The position numbers and the translations under genes are program-made. Under the pieces are notes generated by a model. It saw only the letters and a program-made list of their open reading frames with translations, was not told the origin of the DNA and made no database searches. Shown piece after piece: positions 27,492 through 36,755 of a stretch of DNA of 64,000 nucleotides. Position 1 is the first letter of the stretch; every line of letters starts with the position of its first letter. Origin of the DNA: Bacteroidales bacterium (GTDB lineage Bacteria; Bacteroidota; Bacteroidia; Bacteroidales; UBA10428); contig JAFGQO010000158.1 in NCBI GenBank assembly GCA_016935615.1, positions 1-64,000 on the forward strand. Direction: 5' to 3'.

Positions 27492-28610
27492 CTATACAGT
27501 CTTTCTGTATCGCCAAATGGCCAATGTGTTGGTAAAAACAGCATATACAGATACGGAGATCAATTCCCCGGAGATGTCAACAAAACCCGACCCTTTTAAT
27601 AATACCATCCGGATAATTCTTATGGAATAAGCCATAGGATTTATTATATTCAGTTTCTGTCCCCACTCGGGCATGTTTTCAACTGCTGTAAACAATCCGC
27701 TCATCAAAATAAAAATCATGATAAAAAAGAAAGAGACAAACAGCACCTGTTGCTGCGTGTTTGAAATAGTGGAAATGAATAATCCAATGCCTAAAACGGC
27801 TATCAGATAGATGACAGTAAACGTAAAGAGTGTAATCAAACTGCCTTCCATCGGAATATTAAACAATATTTTAGCTATTGTTAATCCGAAAGCCAGGTCT
27901 GCTATTCCAATGATCAAAAAAGGGATAAGCTTTCCCGCAATAAACTGGTATTTTTTAATTGGTGTAACATTCAATTGTTCAATAGTACCCATTTCTTTTT
28001 CCCGAACAAGATTCATCCCGGTCATCATCCATCCGATAATTGTTATCAGCAATGCTAATATTCCCGGAGCCATATAGATCTTATAATCCAATTCGGGATT
28101 ATACCAGTACCGGGATTTAATATTAATTGTCGAAGGCATGCCTTTCATCAATAATTTTTCAGCCACAATTTCTTCAGAATAATTTCTGATCACAGCATAA
28201 CAATATGCCAGCGACAATTCTGCCAAAGATCCGTTTATTGCATTCAGTAACAGTTGAACCGAAGGTTGCTGACCTGTTACAAGGTATCTGCCAAAATTTT
28301 CAGGAATAATAAATGCCACATCAGCCTTATTTCGTAACAAATTCTCTTTGGCAATTTCCTCGTCATCACCAATAGCTGTAACAATAAAAAACCGGGAAGA
28401 AGAATACGTCTGAATCAATTCTGATGATGCTGTGCTTTTGTCCCGGTCAACAAAATGAATTTTTATACTTTTTATCTCAAAGGTTGCACAGTATACCAAT
28501 ATTACCATTTGTAATATTGGCACTACAATAATAGCCCTGCCCAACAATTTGTCCCTGAATATCTGAAGAAACTCTTTCTGTACTATATATAATATTGTTC
28601 TCATATTCAT
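27492..28610 (-). CDS. ABC-2 type multidrug transporter permease (second)
   Basis: A 372-residue inner-membrane permease. One N-terminal membrane helix (residues about 23-43), a large extracytoplasmic domain, then about five membrane helices from residue 180 (MAPGILALLITIIGWMM). The cytoplasmic EKEMGTIEQLNVTPIKKYQFIAGKLIPF motif is characteristic of the ABC-2 (YhhJ/YbhR) family. It starts directly after its paralogue and closes the seven-gene efflux operon. Confidence 0.92.
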   Translation of the reverse strand: MNMRTILYIVQKEFLQIFRDKLLGRAIIVVPILQMVILVYCATFEIKSIKIHFVDRDKSTASSELIQTYSSSRFFIVTAIGDDEEIAKENLLRNKADVAFIIPENFGRYLVTGQQPSVQLLLNAINGSLAELSLAYCYAVIRNYSEEIVAEKLLMKGMPSTINIKSRYWYNPELDYKIYMAPGILALLITIIGWMMTGMNLVREKEMGTIEQLNVTPIKKYQFIAGKLIPFLIIGIADLAFGLTIAKILFNIPMEGSLITLFTFTVIYLIAVLGIGLFISTISNTQQQVLFVSFFFIMIFILMSGLFTAVENMPEWGQKLNIINPMAYSIRIIRMVLLKGSGFVDISGELISVSVYAVFTNTLAIWRYRKTV

Positions 28611-29714
28611 TTATGATAACCTGATCCGGAAATTTTTGACACTAAGCAAAATGAATCCTATCAACATTGAAATCAGGATTACAATGTCTTTCCAGATATA
28701 ACCAAGTCCTACACCTTTCAGCATAATGTCTTTAAGGGCTGATAAAAACCATCGGGGTGGCATAAAAATGCTTACAAATTGAAGTATTTTGGGCATATTA
28801 TCTATCGGAAAAATAAAACCTGACAGAAGTACCGTTGGTAACATAAGACCTACTAATGAAATAATCATAGCTACCTGTTGAGTTTTGGAAATCGTAGATA
28901 TTAAAATACCAATGGACAATGCAAGAAATATATACAAAAGACATAATCCAAAAAGCAACAGTATACTTCTGTGAACCGGAACATGAAACACAAAGTAACC
29001 CATTGCAATAATGACTATAGAATCAAAAAAAGCAAGTGTCATATATGGAACAACTTTTCCCAGTATGATCTGTATGGGTTTTAAAGGGGAGACCAGCAAT
29101 ATTTCCATAGTTCCCAACTCCTTCTCGCGCGTAATGGATATTGAAGTCATCAAAGTTGAAATCAACATAAGGATTAAAGCAATGGTTCCGGGAACAAACA
29201 TATTTGCCGATCTTAATCGTTCATTATAAAACATCCTGTGTTGTACGTCGATAAAGACCGATAATTTTCCAATCGATCTCTCGGTCAGATACGTATTGAT
29301 TATATTTCGTGTATAATTATCAAGAATACCGGCTGTATTCGGATCGGATGCATCAGTAATAACCTGGATATGCGCTGTTCCCGTCTTCATTAGGTTTTTC
29401 CCGAAATTCCTTTCAAAAACTATTGCTTCCCTCACTTTGCCTTTTCTGAAAAGTGACTCTATTTCAGTAACAGAATTCATCTCAGTCTCAAGACGAAAAT
29501 ATCCTGACGAAAGCACTTTATTGATAATGGAAGTCGAAATTTCATCTTTTGACGGATCAAGAACAGCAATACCTGCATCTTTTATTTCCATTGTAATAAC
29601 GTGTCCGAAAAGCATTAGCTGAATAACAGGGATCAATGAAATGATCAGAACGGTTCGAATGTCACGTCCCAGATGCCTGAACTCCTTAACAACAAATGCA
29701 CTGAATCTTCTCAT
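28611..29714 (-). CDS. ABC-2 type multidrug transporter permease (first)
   Basis: A 367-residue paralogue of the next gene with the same layout: one N-terminal helix, an extracytoplasmic domain, and five to six C-terminal helices. The conserved EKELGTMEILLVSPLKPIQIILGKVVPY motif contacts the ATPase in the family. The two permeases probably form a heterodimer, as in YbhFSR-type systems. Spacing to both neighbours is 0-1 base. Confidence 0.92.
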   Translation of the reverse strand: MRRFSAFVVKEFRHLGRDIRTVLIISLIPVIQLMLFGHVITMEIKDAGIAVLDPSKDEISTSIINKVLSSGYFRLETEMNSVTEIESLFRKGKVREAIVFERNFGKNLMKTGTAHIQVITDASDPNTAGILDNYTRNIINTYLTERSIGKLSVFIDVQHRMFYNERLRSANMFVPGTIALILMLISTLMTSISITREKELGTMEILLVSPLKPIQIILGKVVPYMTLAFFDSIVIIAMGYFVFHVPVHRSILLLFGLCLLYIFLALSIGILISTISKTQQVAMIISLVGLMLPTVLLSGFIFPIDNMPKILQFVSIFMPPRWFLSALKDIMLKGVGLGYIWKDIVILISMLIGFILLSVKNFRIRLS

Positions 29715-29715
29715 A

Positions 29716-30444
29716 CTATTTTATTACCAGTTTTAAAAAAACACCATAAATGTCATCGGAATCAAACTTCTCTTTTAATCTCTTAGGACTATCAATGGCT
29801 ACAATTTTTCCCTCGTGCATAATCGTAACACGATGGCAGTACTCTGCTTCATCCATGTAATGCGTTGTCACAAATACAGTAATTCCCTTTGATGATGCTT
29901 CATAAATAAGTTCCCAGAACTGTCGTCTTATTGCAGGGTCAACGCCGCTGGTGGGTTCATCAAGAAATACAATCTTCGGAGAATGCATTATAGCTATTGA
30001 AAATGCCAGTTTTTGCCGCCACCCCAAAGGCAAGTCTTTAATCAGCGAATTCCTGTAAGGAATCAAAGAAAACTGCTTCAGCAATTCTTCCGTGCGAGAT
30101 TTAATAGCATGCAGCGAAAGACCATAGATACCTCCGTAAAACCGAATATTTTCCGTAATGGTGAGATCGTTGTACAACGAGAACTTCTGGCTCATGTATC
30201 CTATATTTCTTTTTATAAATTCTGTTTGTGTATATACATCATAGCCAGCCACTTTTATTATACCCGAAGTAGGTTTTGAAAGTCCACATAAAATCTTTAT
30301 TGCTGTAGTTTTCCCTGCTCCGTTGGCTCCGAGAAAACCAAAAATCTCACCTTCTCTGACCGAAAAATTCAGATCATCATTGGCTGTGAATTTCCCAAAG
30401 CGTTTGTAAAGATGTTCTGCCTGTATTACTATGTTTTGTCTCAT
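29716..30444 (-). CDS. ABC transporter ATP-binding protein (second)
   Basis: A 242-residue ATPase. Walker A GANGAGKTT (near residue 39), Q-loop YMSQKFSLYNDLT, Walker B IVFLDEPTSGVDP and the His switch in VTTHYMDEAE are intact. The signature motif is degenerate (LPLGWRQKL instead of LSGGxxQ), as in some drug and YbhF-type exporters. With the first ATPase, whose signature is canonical, this suggests an asymmetric ATPase pair. Confidence 0.94.
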   Translation of the reverse strand: MRQNIVIQAEHLYKRFGKFTANDDLNFSVREGEIFGFLGANGAGKTTAIKILCGLSKPTSGIIKVAGYDVYTQTEFIKRNIGYMSQKFSLYNDLTITENIRFYGGIYGLSLHAIKSRTEELLKQFSLIPYRNSLIKDLPLGWRQKLAFSIAIMHSPKIVFLDEPTSGVDPAIRRQFWELIYEASSKGITVFVTTHYMDEAEYCHRVTIMHEGKIVAIDSPKRLKEKFDSDDIYGVFLKLVIK

Positions 30445-30497
30445 AACTATTATGCAACTCAGAAAAGATTTCTAACAATTAGAAAAATCCTGTTTGA

Positions 30498-31442
30498 TCA
30501 TGTAGCCATCTGCAAATTGTTTTGATGTCCCCCTTCGTTTTTTTGTTCCATAAGTTTCATAAAGACATCTTCAATCCCCGGTTTGATCTCTTCAATCGTA
30601 ATATCCTCGTGTCCGTTTTGCTTAAGATATGCCAGAAGCTTTTTCTGATTAAAATCAGAACTTTTATCTGTATAGTGCAGATTTTGGCCAAATGGAACAA
30701 CAGATTCGCATTCAGGAAACTTTCTTGTATCAAGCAGCAATCTGTAGATATCGGATGATCTTAAGGTATATAGTTTTCTTCCAAAGGTCTTTATGATCCT
30801 TTTCGGAGTGTCAATTGATAAAATTGAACCATTCTGAATCAATGCTACACGATTACACATCTTCGCTTCATCCATATAAGGAGTGGATACAAGAACTGTA
30901 ATACCCTTTTCCTTCAGATTTTTCAGGAGTTCCCAGAATTCCTTTCTTGAAATAGCATCAACACCGGTAGTCGGCTCATCAAGAACCAGAATCTCGGGTT
31001 CATGAATAAGTGCACATGACAATGCAAGCTTCTGTTTCATTCCTCCTGATAAATTCCCTGCAAGTCTGTTCCTGAAAGGTTCTATCTTTCTATATACATC
31101 CCTGATCAGATCATAATTTTTTTCAACGGAAGTACCAAATACAGTAGCAAAAAAATTCAAATTCTCAATAACCGTAAGATCTGAATACAGAGAAAACCGT
31201 TGAGGCATATACCCAACGATCATGCGAATTTTACGATAATCCTTGATAACATCCAGATCGTTTATTCTTACACTTCCTTTATCAGGCAATAACAGGCTGG
31301 AAACGATTCTGAAGAAAGTTGTCTTACCGGCGCCATCGGGACCAATAAGACCAACTATTTCTCCTTTCTTTACTTCAAGGGAAATATCTTCGAGAGCAAC
31401 AACTTCACCATAGGTTTTTCTGATATTTTCCGCATGTATCAT
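30498..31442 (-). CDS. ABC transporter ATP-binding protein (first)
   Basis: A 314-residue ATPase with Walker A GPDGAGKTT (residues about 34-42), Q-loop YMPQRFSLYSDLT, canonical signature LSGGMKQKL and Walker B LVLDEPTTGVDA. The His switch position reads VSTPYMDEA, with Pro where His is usual (compare THYMDEA in the next gene), so one catalytic site may be weak. A roughly 80-residue C-terminal extension follows the nucleotide-binding domain. It is separated by 6 bases from the membrane-fusion gene. Confidence 0.93.
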   Translation of the reverse strand: MIHAENIRKTYGEVVALEDISLEVKKGEIVGLIGPDGAGKTTFFRIVSSLLLPDKGSVRINDLDVIKDYRKIRMIVGYMPQRFSLYSDLTVIENLNFFATVFGTSVEKNYDLIRDVYRKIEPFRNRLAGNLSGGMKQKLALSCALIHEPEILVLDEPTTGVDAISRKEFWELLKNLKEKGITVLVSTPYMDEAKMCNRVALIQNGSILSIDTPKRIIKTFGRKLYTLRSSDIYRLLLDTRKFPECESVVPFGQNLHYTDKSSDFNQKKLLAYLKQNGHEDITIEEIKPGIEDVFMKLMEQKNEGGHQNNLQMAT

Positions 31443-31448
31443 GGAATA

Positions 31449-32342
31449 TTACTCTTCTTGTAGTAGTTTAACTTCTCCCGGCATATTGATCTTAAGAATT
31501 CCATCATTTTTTACACGTATCTTAACTGCATAAACAAGGTTTACCCTTTCTTCTCTTGTTTGAATAATTTTGGGTGTAAACTCGGCATGATCAGAAATTG
31601 CACTTATGATGCCATCATATTGTTTAAGTCCCCCGGAACCATCATCCACAAATACTTCAGCAGTATCACCAATTTTCAGAAGTGGCAATTGACCTCCACT
31701 GAAATATGCTTTTAATTCCATTGTCTCCAGGTCAGCAATTTTTAATAAGGGACTACCCATAATAACAGATTCACCAAGTTCTGCATAGGTATCCAGTATT
31801 GTCCCTTTTATTGGTGAGCAAATAATGGCCCTGCTTATCATTTCTTCTATCTGGGCTATGCCGGCATCAAGGGCTTTTGCTTCAGCATCAATGCTTGAAT
31901 AACCTGTGCTTACCTGTGTAATTTGTTTCTCAATGATTTGGAGTTTGCTTTGTAAATCATCCCGTTGCTTTTCAGATGCAGCTCCATCTTTCAACATTTT
32001 ATCAATCCTAATGAGGTCTTCTTCAGCAGCTGCTTTCTGTTCCGTAAGTACTGCTATTTGTGCAGTAATATTTGATTTTTTTGCAACAATGGATCTCTTC
32101 CTTGCAACCATCTCCAGTTTTTTCAAATGATTTTGAAATGTATCAATAACATATGCAACAGTGCCCGAATCAACAATATCTCCTTCAGAAATATTCATTT
32201 TAATAATTCTGCCATTCACTTCCGAAGAAAGTAAAATCTCTGTTGCCGAAAAATTACCGTAAGCATCAGATTCAGTATTGTTGTTTTTACAGGCGTATAA
32301 TCCCGTAATCATAATAGGTAGTAAAAAGCAAATTTTTTTCAT
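31449..32342 (-). CDS. HlyD/AcrA-type periplasmic adaptor (lipoprotein)
   Basis: A 297-residue membrane-fusion protein that bridges inner-membrane transporter and TolC. The signal ends in a lipobox (TGLYAC), so it is probably lipid-anchored in the inner membrane. Residues 30-70 and 165-200 give the two lipoyl half-motifs (VNGRIIKMNISEGDIVDSG and SPIKGTILDTYAELGESV), flanking a coiled-coil hairpin (about 75-160). A beta-barrel domain follows (KIADLETMELKAYFSG). Confidence 0.92.
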   Translation of the reverse strand: MKKICFLLPIMITGLYACKNNNTESDAYGNFSATEILLSSEVNGRIIKMNISEGDIVDSGTVAYVIDTFQNHLKKLEMVARKRSIVAKKSNITAQIAVLTEQKAAAEEDLIRIDKMLKDGAASEKQRDDLQSKLQIIEKQITQVSTGYSSIDAEAKALDAGIAQIEEMISRAIICSPIKGTILDTYAELGESVIMGSPLLKIADLETMELKAYFSGGQLPLLKIGDTAEVFVDDGSGGLKQYDGIISAISDHAEFTPKIIQTREERVNLVYAVKIRVKNDGILKINMPGEVKLLQEE

Positions 32343-32371
32343 CTGTTTTCCTGTTAATTAATATCTCAATC

Positions 32372-33655
32372 TCACTCCTTATTAAGAACATCCAGATCAA
32401 TCCCATGGATCAGATACATCCTGACCAGTGAACTTTCATATTGTATCTTATGAGTTTCCAGTTCAATCCTCGCTGCTATTTCAGCATTCAGGTCTTCGAG
32501 ATAGCTCGTGGTTGTAATCGCTCCGCTCTCAAGGGCAGTTGCACTTCCTGCACTCACGAGGGTCCGCTGTTCAATGATTTGTTCGTCCAATGCTATGAGT
32601 TGCAATAATTTTTCCTGTTCAATGATTTCACTGTTTGCTGACATTTCCAGTTTCTGATTGAATTCTTCAAGCCTTGTGCCGATAATTTCTTTTTGTTTCC
32701 TAAGGATCTGTGTTTGTCTCTTATTTTGATTCCAGTCGAATATTGTCCATGATAATCTGGCTCCTATTATGTAATAGTAATCCGATTCATTTTCAAAAAA
32801 ATTGAGTCCCGGATAGCTGTATCCTGTCTGGCCAAAAGCATATAGTTTCGGTAGATTTTTAGCTGCATTGAGACCTGCCATTTTATCCAGTTTCAGTAAC
32901 TCTGCATCAAAATATGTATGTTCGGGTCTGGATGCTATGGTCAATCGTGCCAGACTATCCGATACAAATAGTGCCTTGCTTGTATCCATTTCGAGGCCGG
33001 TAAGAATTTGCAAAGCAGAGAGAGTTTGCAACTGGTATTTTTCAATTTCCCTGATCTTCTGATATGTTGATAGCAATTCTGCCTTCATTTTCCCAAGCTC
33101 ACTGGAGCTTATCATTCCGTTTTCATAAGCCGATTCAAGTTCATCCAATCGTTTATTCAGAACCGATTTTTTCAATCTTAAGACTTCTTTGTTTTTATTC
33201 AACAACATGGATTTGAAAAAAAAGTCTGCAACCTGATTGTTCAGTTGATACAATTCCGCTTCAATTTTATTGATCTGCGATTCACTGGATATTTCATCCA
33301 GGTCTTTTCCTTTTCGCGCAATTCCTCCATCATATATTTTCTGATCTGCTTCGATTCCGAAATTGTATTGAAATTTGTCCACCTCAAGAAAATCACCTAT
33401 ACCCGGAATGGATACAGTTACTGCATCGCTTTGATACCATGCTTTCCCATAGGCTGATAAGGAGGGTAAATTTGTTGCATTCTTACCTGATATTTGCAAT
33501 CCCGTTATTTGACTTAATGTTTCAATCTGGGGCTTTATAAGAGCATGAGTACGTGCAGAAACCAGACACTGCAAAAGACTTACAGAATCAGATTGAGCCA
33601 GCAAGATCGAACAATTCAATGAAAATACTACTCCATAAAACAAACACCTTTTCAT
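32372..33655 (-). CDS. TolC-family outer-membrane efflux protein
   Basis: A 427-residue outer-membrane channel. It has a signal peptide (ending LLAQ) and two long helical repeats with the paired motifs of the OEP family (LYQLNNQVADFFFKSMLLNK and the second-half SARLSWTIFDWNQNKRQTQI). It forms the exit duct for the ABC exporter encoded downstream. It starts 10 bases after the TetR gene. Confidence 0.92.
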   Translation of the reverse strand: MKRCLFYGVVFSLNCSILLAQSDSVSLLQCLVSARTHALIKPQIETLSQITGLQISGKNATNLPSLSAYGKAWYQSDAVTVSIPGIGDFLEVDKFQYNFGIEADQKIYDGGIARKGKDLDEISSESQINKIEAELYQLNNQVADFFFKSMLLNKNKEVLRLKKSVLNKRLDELESAYENGMISSSELGKMKAELLSTYQKIREIEKYQLQTLSALQILTGLEMDTSKALFVSDSLARLTIASRPEHTYFDAELLKLDKMAGLNAAKNLPKLYAFGQTGYSYPGLNFFENESDYYYIIGARLSWTIFDWNQNKRQTQILRKQKEIIGTRLEEFNQKLEMSANSEIIEQEKLLQLIALDEQIIEQRTLVSAGSATALESGAITTTSYLEDLNAEIAARIELETHKIQYESSLVRMYLIHGIDLDVLNKE

Positions 33656-33665
33656 ACCGGTTCTT

Positions 33666-34274
33666 TTAAGGTTTTAATGCATTTTCAATAAAAAGGCATA
33701 TTTCTTTTTTCCTTTCTATTAATAATATATCAGTATTCTCCATGAGTTCTTCACCAAGCATTTTTTTAAACAAGGGATAAACCGCAAATGGAAAAATTAT
33801 CAATCCCAGAACACTTAATAACAGATGCACAGGATTTTCTGCCCTGATTGTTCCCTTTTCAATTTCTTCCTGTATCTGAACAAGGAATTTTTTCATATGC
33901 ACAACGATATTCTCTTTTAACAGGATGCTAAACCTGTCCGGATGTTGATTCATTTCATTCAGGACAAACAAGGGCAAATAACGATTTTCAAATAATACAT
34001 CAACATATATATTTACAAACTCTTTCAATTTTTCGAGCACATTCGTCTCAAGTTCAAATATACTTTGTATTCCTGTTGAAATTCGCTCGATTACTTCATT
34101 GAAGATTCCGTCAAATAATTTTTCTTTGTTCCGGAAATAGTAATGAAGCAAAGCTTTGTTGATCCCGGCTTCATCCGCAATTTCCTGCATTCGTGCTCCT
34201 GCCATTCCTTTTTTCAGGAATACTTTTCTTGCTGCTTCATAAATCCGTTGTTCGGTATTTTTATCTTTAACCAT
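33666..34274 (-). CDS. TetR-family transcriptional regulator
   Basis: A 202-residue repressor. The N-terminal helix-turn-helix (MQEIADEAGINKALLHYYFRNKEKLF, residues about 25-50) is typical, and the C-terminal ligand domain is helical. As first gene of the efflux operon it most likely represses that operon and itself, and is released by an exported compound. A 13-base-period direct repeat lies just upstream of the start. Confidence 0.93.
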   Translation of the reverse strand: MVKDKNTEQRIYEAARKVFLKKGMAGARMQEIADEAGINKALLHYYFRNKEKLFDGIFNEVIERISTGIQSIFELETNVLEKLKEFVNIYVDVLFENRYLPLFVLNEMNQHPDRFSILLKENIVVHMKKFLVQIQEEIEKGTIRAENPVHLLLSVLGLIIFPFAVYPLFKKMLGEELMENTDILLIERKKEICLFIENALKP

Positions 34275-34278
34275 TAGA

Positions 34279-34309
34279 TTTAACTATTTGGTTTAACTAT
34301 TTAGTAAAT
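34279..34309. promoter_or_regulatory. Candidate TetR operator
   Basis: TTTAACTATTT occurs twice in direct orientation (34279-34289 and 34292-34302), 13 bases apart, and the second copy continues into AGTAA, giving an imperfect inverted repeat (TTAACTA / TTTAGTAA). It is 5 bases before the TetR start codon. Confidence 0.45.
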
Positions 34310-34532
34310 TTAAAAATAAAAAAATAATCTCCAAAGTATGACATAAGAATTTCATTGTTTACTTTTTATTTATTCACTTGAATACCATGATCATGTGTTC
34401 GATAAATGAAAACTAAGAATTCATGGGATTAATAGATAGATAATACATGCTACATTGTCTGAAAATAATTATTTCAAGTAGTTATAAATTATATCGAACT
34501 CAGGTTAAATTATGCTTATTCTGTTCCTGGCG

Positions 34533-34600
34533 GAGGCTGTCTATAAAAAACACAAACCACCAAGACCACAAAGAATTTACTAAGAATGCAAAGTATTATT
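34533..34600. repeat. Foldback element fragment, copy D
   Basis: GAGGCTGTCTATAAAAAACA matches the left end of copies B and C, followed by CCACCAAGACCACAAAGAAT as in their interiors. The right arm is missing. It lies by the 3' end of the DUF3267 gene in the 362-base gap before the TetR gene; nothing else is recognisable there beyond the candidate operator. Confidence 0.6.
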
Positions 34601-34636
34601 AATCAGGCTTTCGTATGTTGCTAAATAGTTACTGAT

Positions 34637-35215
34637 TTATTCTGTATGATCACTTATACTTTCATCAACGACTATAAAACCCAGTTCCTGAGGATGGTCA
34701 AAAACCAACTGATCTTTACGGAACTTTCTCAACATCCAGACAGACTGAATATCTCCTCCTGCTGCACATGAAAAGAAAATTGCAAAAAACATAATTAAGG
34801 CATTCCCCGAAAACAAAGCCCAAATACCAGGTAATATACCCATAAAAACCAACGGTGCCAGACCTCCGAGTATATAATGCCACACTTTAAGAGATTCTGT
34901 ACAATGACAATACGGAGTAAAATACTCCCATTTCATTCCAAAATGAATGGATCGAAAGCCATGCTTTGAAAAGATAGCCCATACAATACCATGCAATAAC
35001 TCATGAAGAAGAATTCCCAGAACTATAAATAGAAAAAGAAATAATAATGAACGAAATTTCAGTTCCCCGAATACATTTTTACCCCAAATCAGGTAGAAAG
35101 GGATAGCATACAAAATAACAATGGGGAAAATCAAAAAAAGAGCTCTTAAACTTGCCTTTTCGATGGATAATGTATATACTTTCCCTTGCTGCAAATTAAT
35201 ATTTTCTTTTTCCAT
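34637..35215 (-). CDS. DUF3267 integral-membrane zinc metalloprotease-like protein
   Basis: A 192-residue membrane protein with about four hydrophobic helices. The zincin motif His71-Glu72-x2-His75 (LLHELLHGIVWAIF) lies within the second helix, and a CHCTESLKVWHYILGGLAPL segment follows; both fit DUF3267. Homologues are thought to be intramembrane-type proteases or pseudo-proteases; substrate is unknown. It is monocistronic. Confidence 0.82.
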   Translation of the reverse strand: MEKENINLQQGKVYTLSIEKASLRALFLIFPIVILYAIPFYLIWGKNVFGELKFRSLLFLFLFIVLGILLHELLHGIVWAIFSKHGFRSIHFGMKWEYFTPYCHCTESLKVWHYILGGLAPLVFMGILPGIWALFSGNALIMFFAIFFSCAAGGDIQSVWMLRKFRKDQLVFDHPQELGFIVVDESISDHTE

Positions 35216-35533
35216 TTTCTACACTATTACTTTATTATTTCTTAAATCAAAATTACTGCTTTTTATACCGGCACCTATTCATTGAAAAAAAATAAACAGG
35301 GGATTTGCCAGTGCTTGTGTGAATTGAATACTATGGATAGTAAAATCAATTTGTTGATTTTTAATCAATTACAAGAGTACTATTAAGAGTATTCCGTTTT
35401 ATAAGCTTAAGATATAAAAAAGTTTGTTACTTTTATAGTGTATGTAGCACTGTAGCAAAAACAAGAAGCTATAATACATATCATTTAATACAATATCGAT
35501 AAACAGTATTTTTAATTTTAAAATTAAACAAAA
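35216..35533. other. AT-rich intergenic region
   Basis: A 318-base gap between divergent starts (DUF3267 gene and the exported protein at 35534). It presumably holds both promoters. I see no gene, repeat family member or clear promoter consensus; a short imperfect inverted repeat GTGTATGTAGCAC near 35439 is the only local symmetry. Confidence 0.5.
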
Positions 35534-36103
35534 ATGAAAACCAGACTTTATTTACTTCTATGCCTGTCTTTTTTAACTGGCTTTTCTACAATCTTTGCCC
35601 AGGGTTTTACACCTCCTTCCGAAGGCAAAGCAGTTGTATATTTTACCCGTGTTACAGTGTATGGCGCGGGAATATCTTTTGAATTTTTTGATAATGACCA
35701 GTTTATAGGTATTTTCAAAGGGAAAAATTATATGCGTTATGAATGTGATCCCGGAGAACAGCTTTTTTGGGCATCGTCAGAAAATAAAGAATTTATTACC
35801 GCTGAATTTGAAGCCGGTAAAACTTATATTGTTATGGTAAATGTGATTATGGGTGCCTGGAAAGCTCATGTAGGACTAAGTCCTGTTCCCGAGGATAAAA
35901 CGGAAGAATTTGAAAGGGCAAAAGACCTTATTCTTTCTAAAGCCCCTGTTATAACTCCCGAAAAAAAGATTGTCAGTACGAATGAAAAACTGAAAGACTT
36001 TATTGCTGAGAAACTTGAGCTATATGAGAATGAATGGAAAGACACAAAAAATTTCAAACACATTTCGGCTGATATGGCAATATCGGAAGAAGCTATGAAA
36101 TAA
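35534..36103 (+). CDS. Exported DUF2846-like protein
   Basis: A 189-residue protein with a signal peptide (ending IFAQ). The mature beta-rich domain begins GKAVVYFTRVTVYGAGISFEFFDNDQFIGIFKGKNYMRYECDPGEQLFW, which fits the DUF2846 pattern of a small surface-exposed beta-sandwich. The C-terminal 70 residues are charged and helical. Function unknown. Its TAA is joined to the terminal repeat of foldback copy C. Confidence 0.7.
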   Translation: MKTRLYLLLCLSFLTGFSTIFAQGFTPPSEGKAVVYFTRVTVYGAGISFEFFDNDQFIGIFKGKNYMRYECDPGEQLFWASSENKEFITAEFEAGKTYIVMVNVIMGAWKAHVGLSPVPEDKTEEFERAKDLILSKAPVITPEKKIVSTNEKLKDFIAEKLELYENEWKDTKNFKHISADMAISEEAMK

Positions 36104-36281
36104 TCAAAGAAAAAGAGGCTGTCCAAAAAATTATAAATTTAAGAAAATGCCACAAAGACCCTATGTCTTTAGGAATTGCAAAATCTTGATTATCAGAACA
36201 TTACTACTTTGTGTAGATTTTCGTGTTTTAGTGATTTAGTGGCATGAAATTAACTTTCTGGACAGCCTCTTTTTCTTTGAT
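36103..36281. repeat. Foldback (MITE-like) element, copy C
   Basis: Perfect 23-base inverted ends at 36103-36125 and 36259-36281 share the AAAGAGGCTGTCC core with copies A and B. Inner segments TGCCAC (36150s) and GTGGCA (36240s) also pair. The middle differs from copies A and B. It fills the gap between two convergent genes exactly (from the last base of one stop codon to 3 bases before the other), so it probably acts as a bidirectional terminator. Confidence 0.85.
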
Positions 36282-36284
36282 TAT

Positions 36285-36659
36285 TCAAAATGAGATTATT
36301 TCAAAGGGTATATCAACATTCTCACTGAATTCTTCCCCCAGATCAAGCATATCTTCATCATCCTCCTCATAAAACCAGATAACCTGAATTTTATTCCCTG
36401 CTTCATGTATCTCTTCAAGCTTAATCAGAATGTCCTGTATCAGCTTTGATGTAGCTGTATTGAAATAGATGTATTTAAAAACAAATTCGGTAAACTCGTT
36501 GGGAGAATCTTTGTATTCTTCTAACCAATCTATTACAGGCTGATAAAAGGTAACAACATCTTCGGGAAGAGATCTGCCGGATATTTCAAAAATATCATTT
36601 TCAGGATCCAATAACACTTTTGGTGTATCGTTTGTCGCTCTGATATCTAAAACTTCCAT
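36285..36659 (-). CDS. SiaC-family (DUF1987) regulatory phosphoprotein
   Basis: A 124-residue acidic protein with the family features ATNDTPKVLLDPENDIFEISGRSLPEDVVTFY and a central FVFKYIYFNTATSKLI segment. In Pseudomonas SiaC is controlled by the SiaA phosphatase and SiaB kinase and activates a diguanylate cyclase; the partners are not in this window. The Bacteroidota role is inferred only. Confidence 0.85.
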   Translation of the reverse strand: MEVLDIRATNDTPKVLLDPENDIFEISGRSLPEDVVTFYQPVIDWLEEYKDSPNEFTEFVFKYIYFNTATSKLIQDILIKLEEIHEAGNKIQVIWFYEEDDEDMLDLGEEFSENVDIPFEIISF

Positions 36660-36755
36660 AATACCAGCCTTTTCAGATATTCTATATTATAATTACGTTA
36701 AGATATAAAATATGTTTTAGAAGAAATCGATTTTTATCAACAAATATGATCCGGA

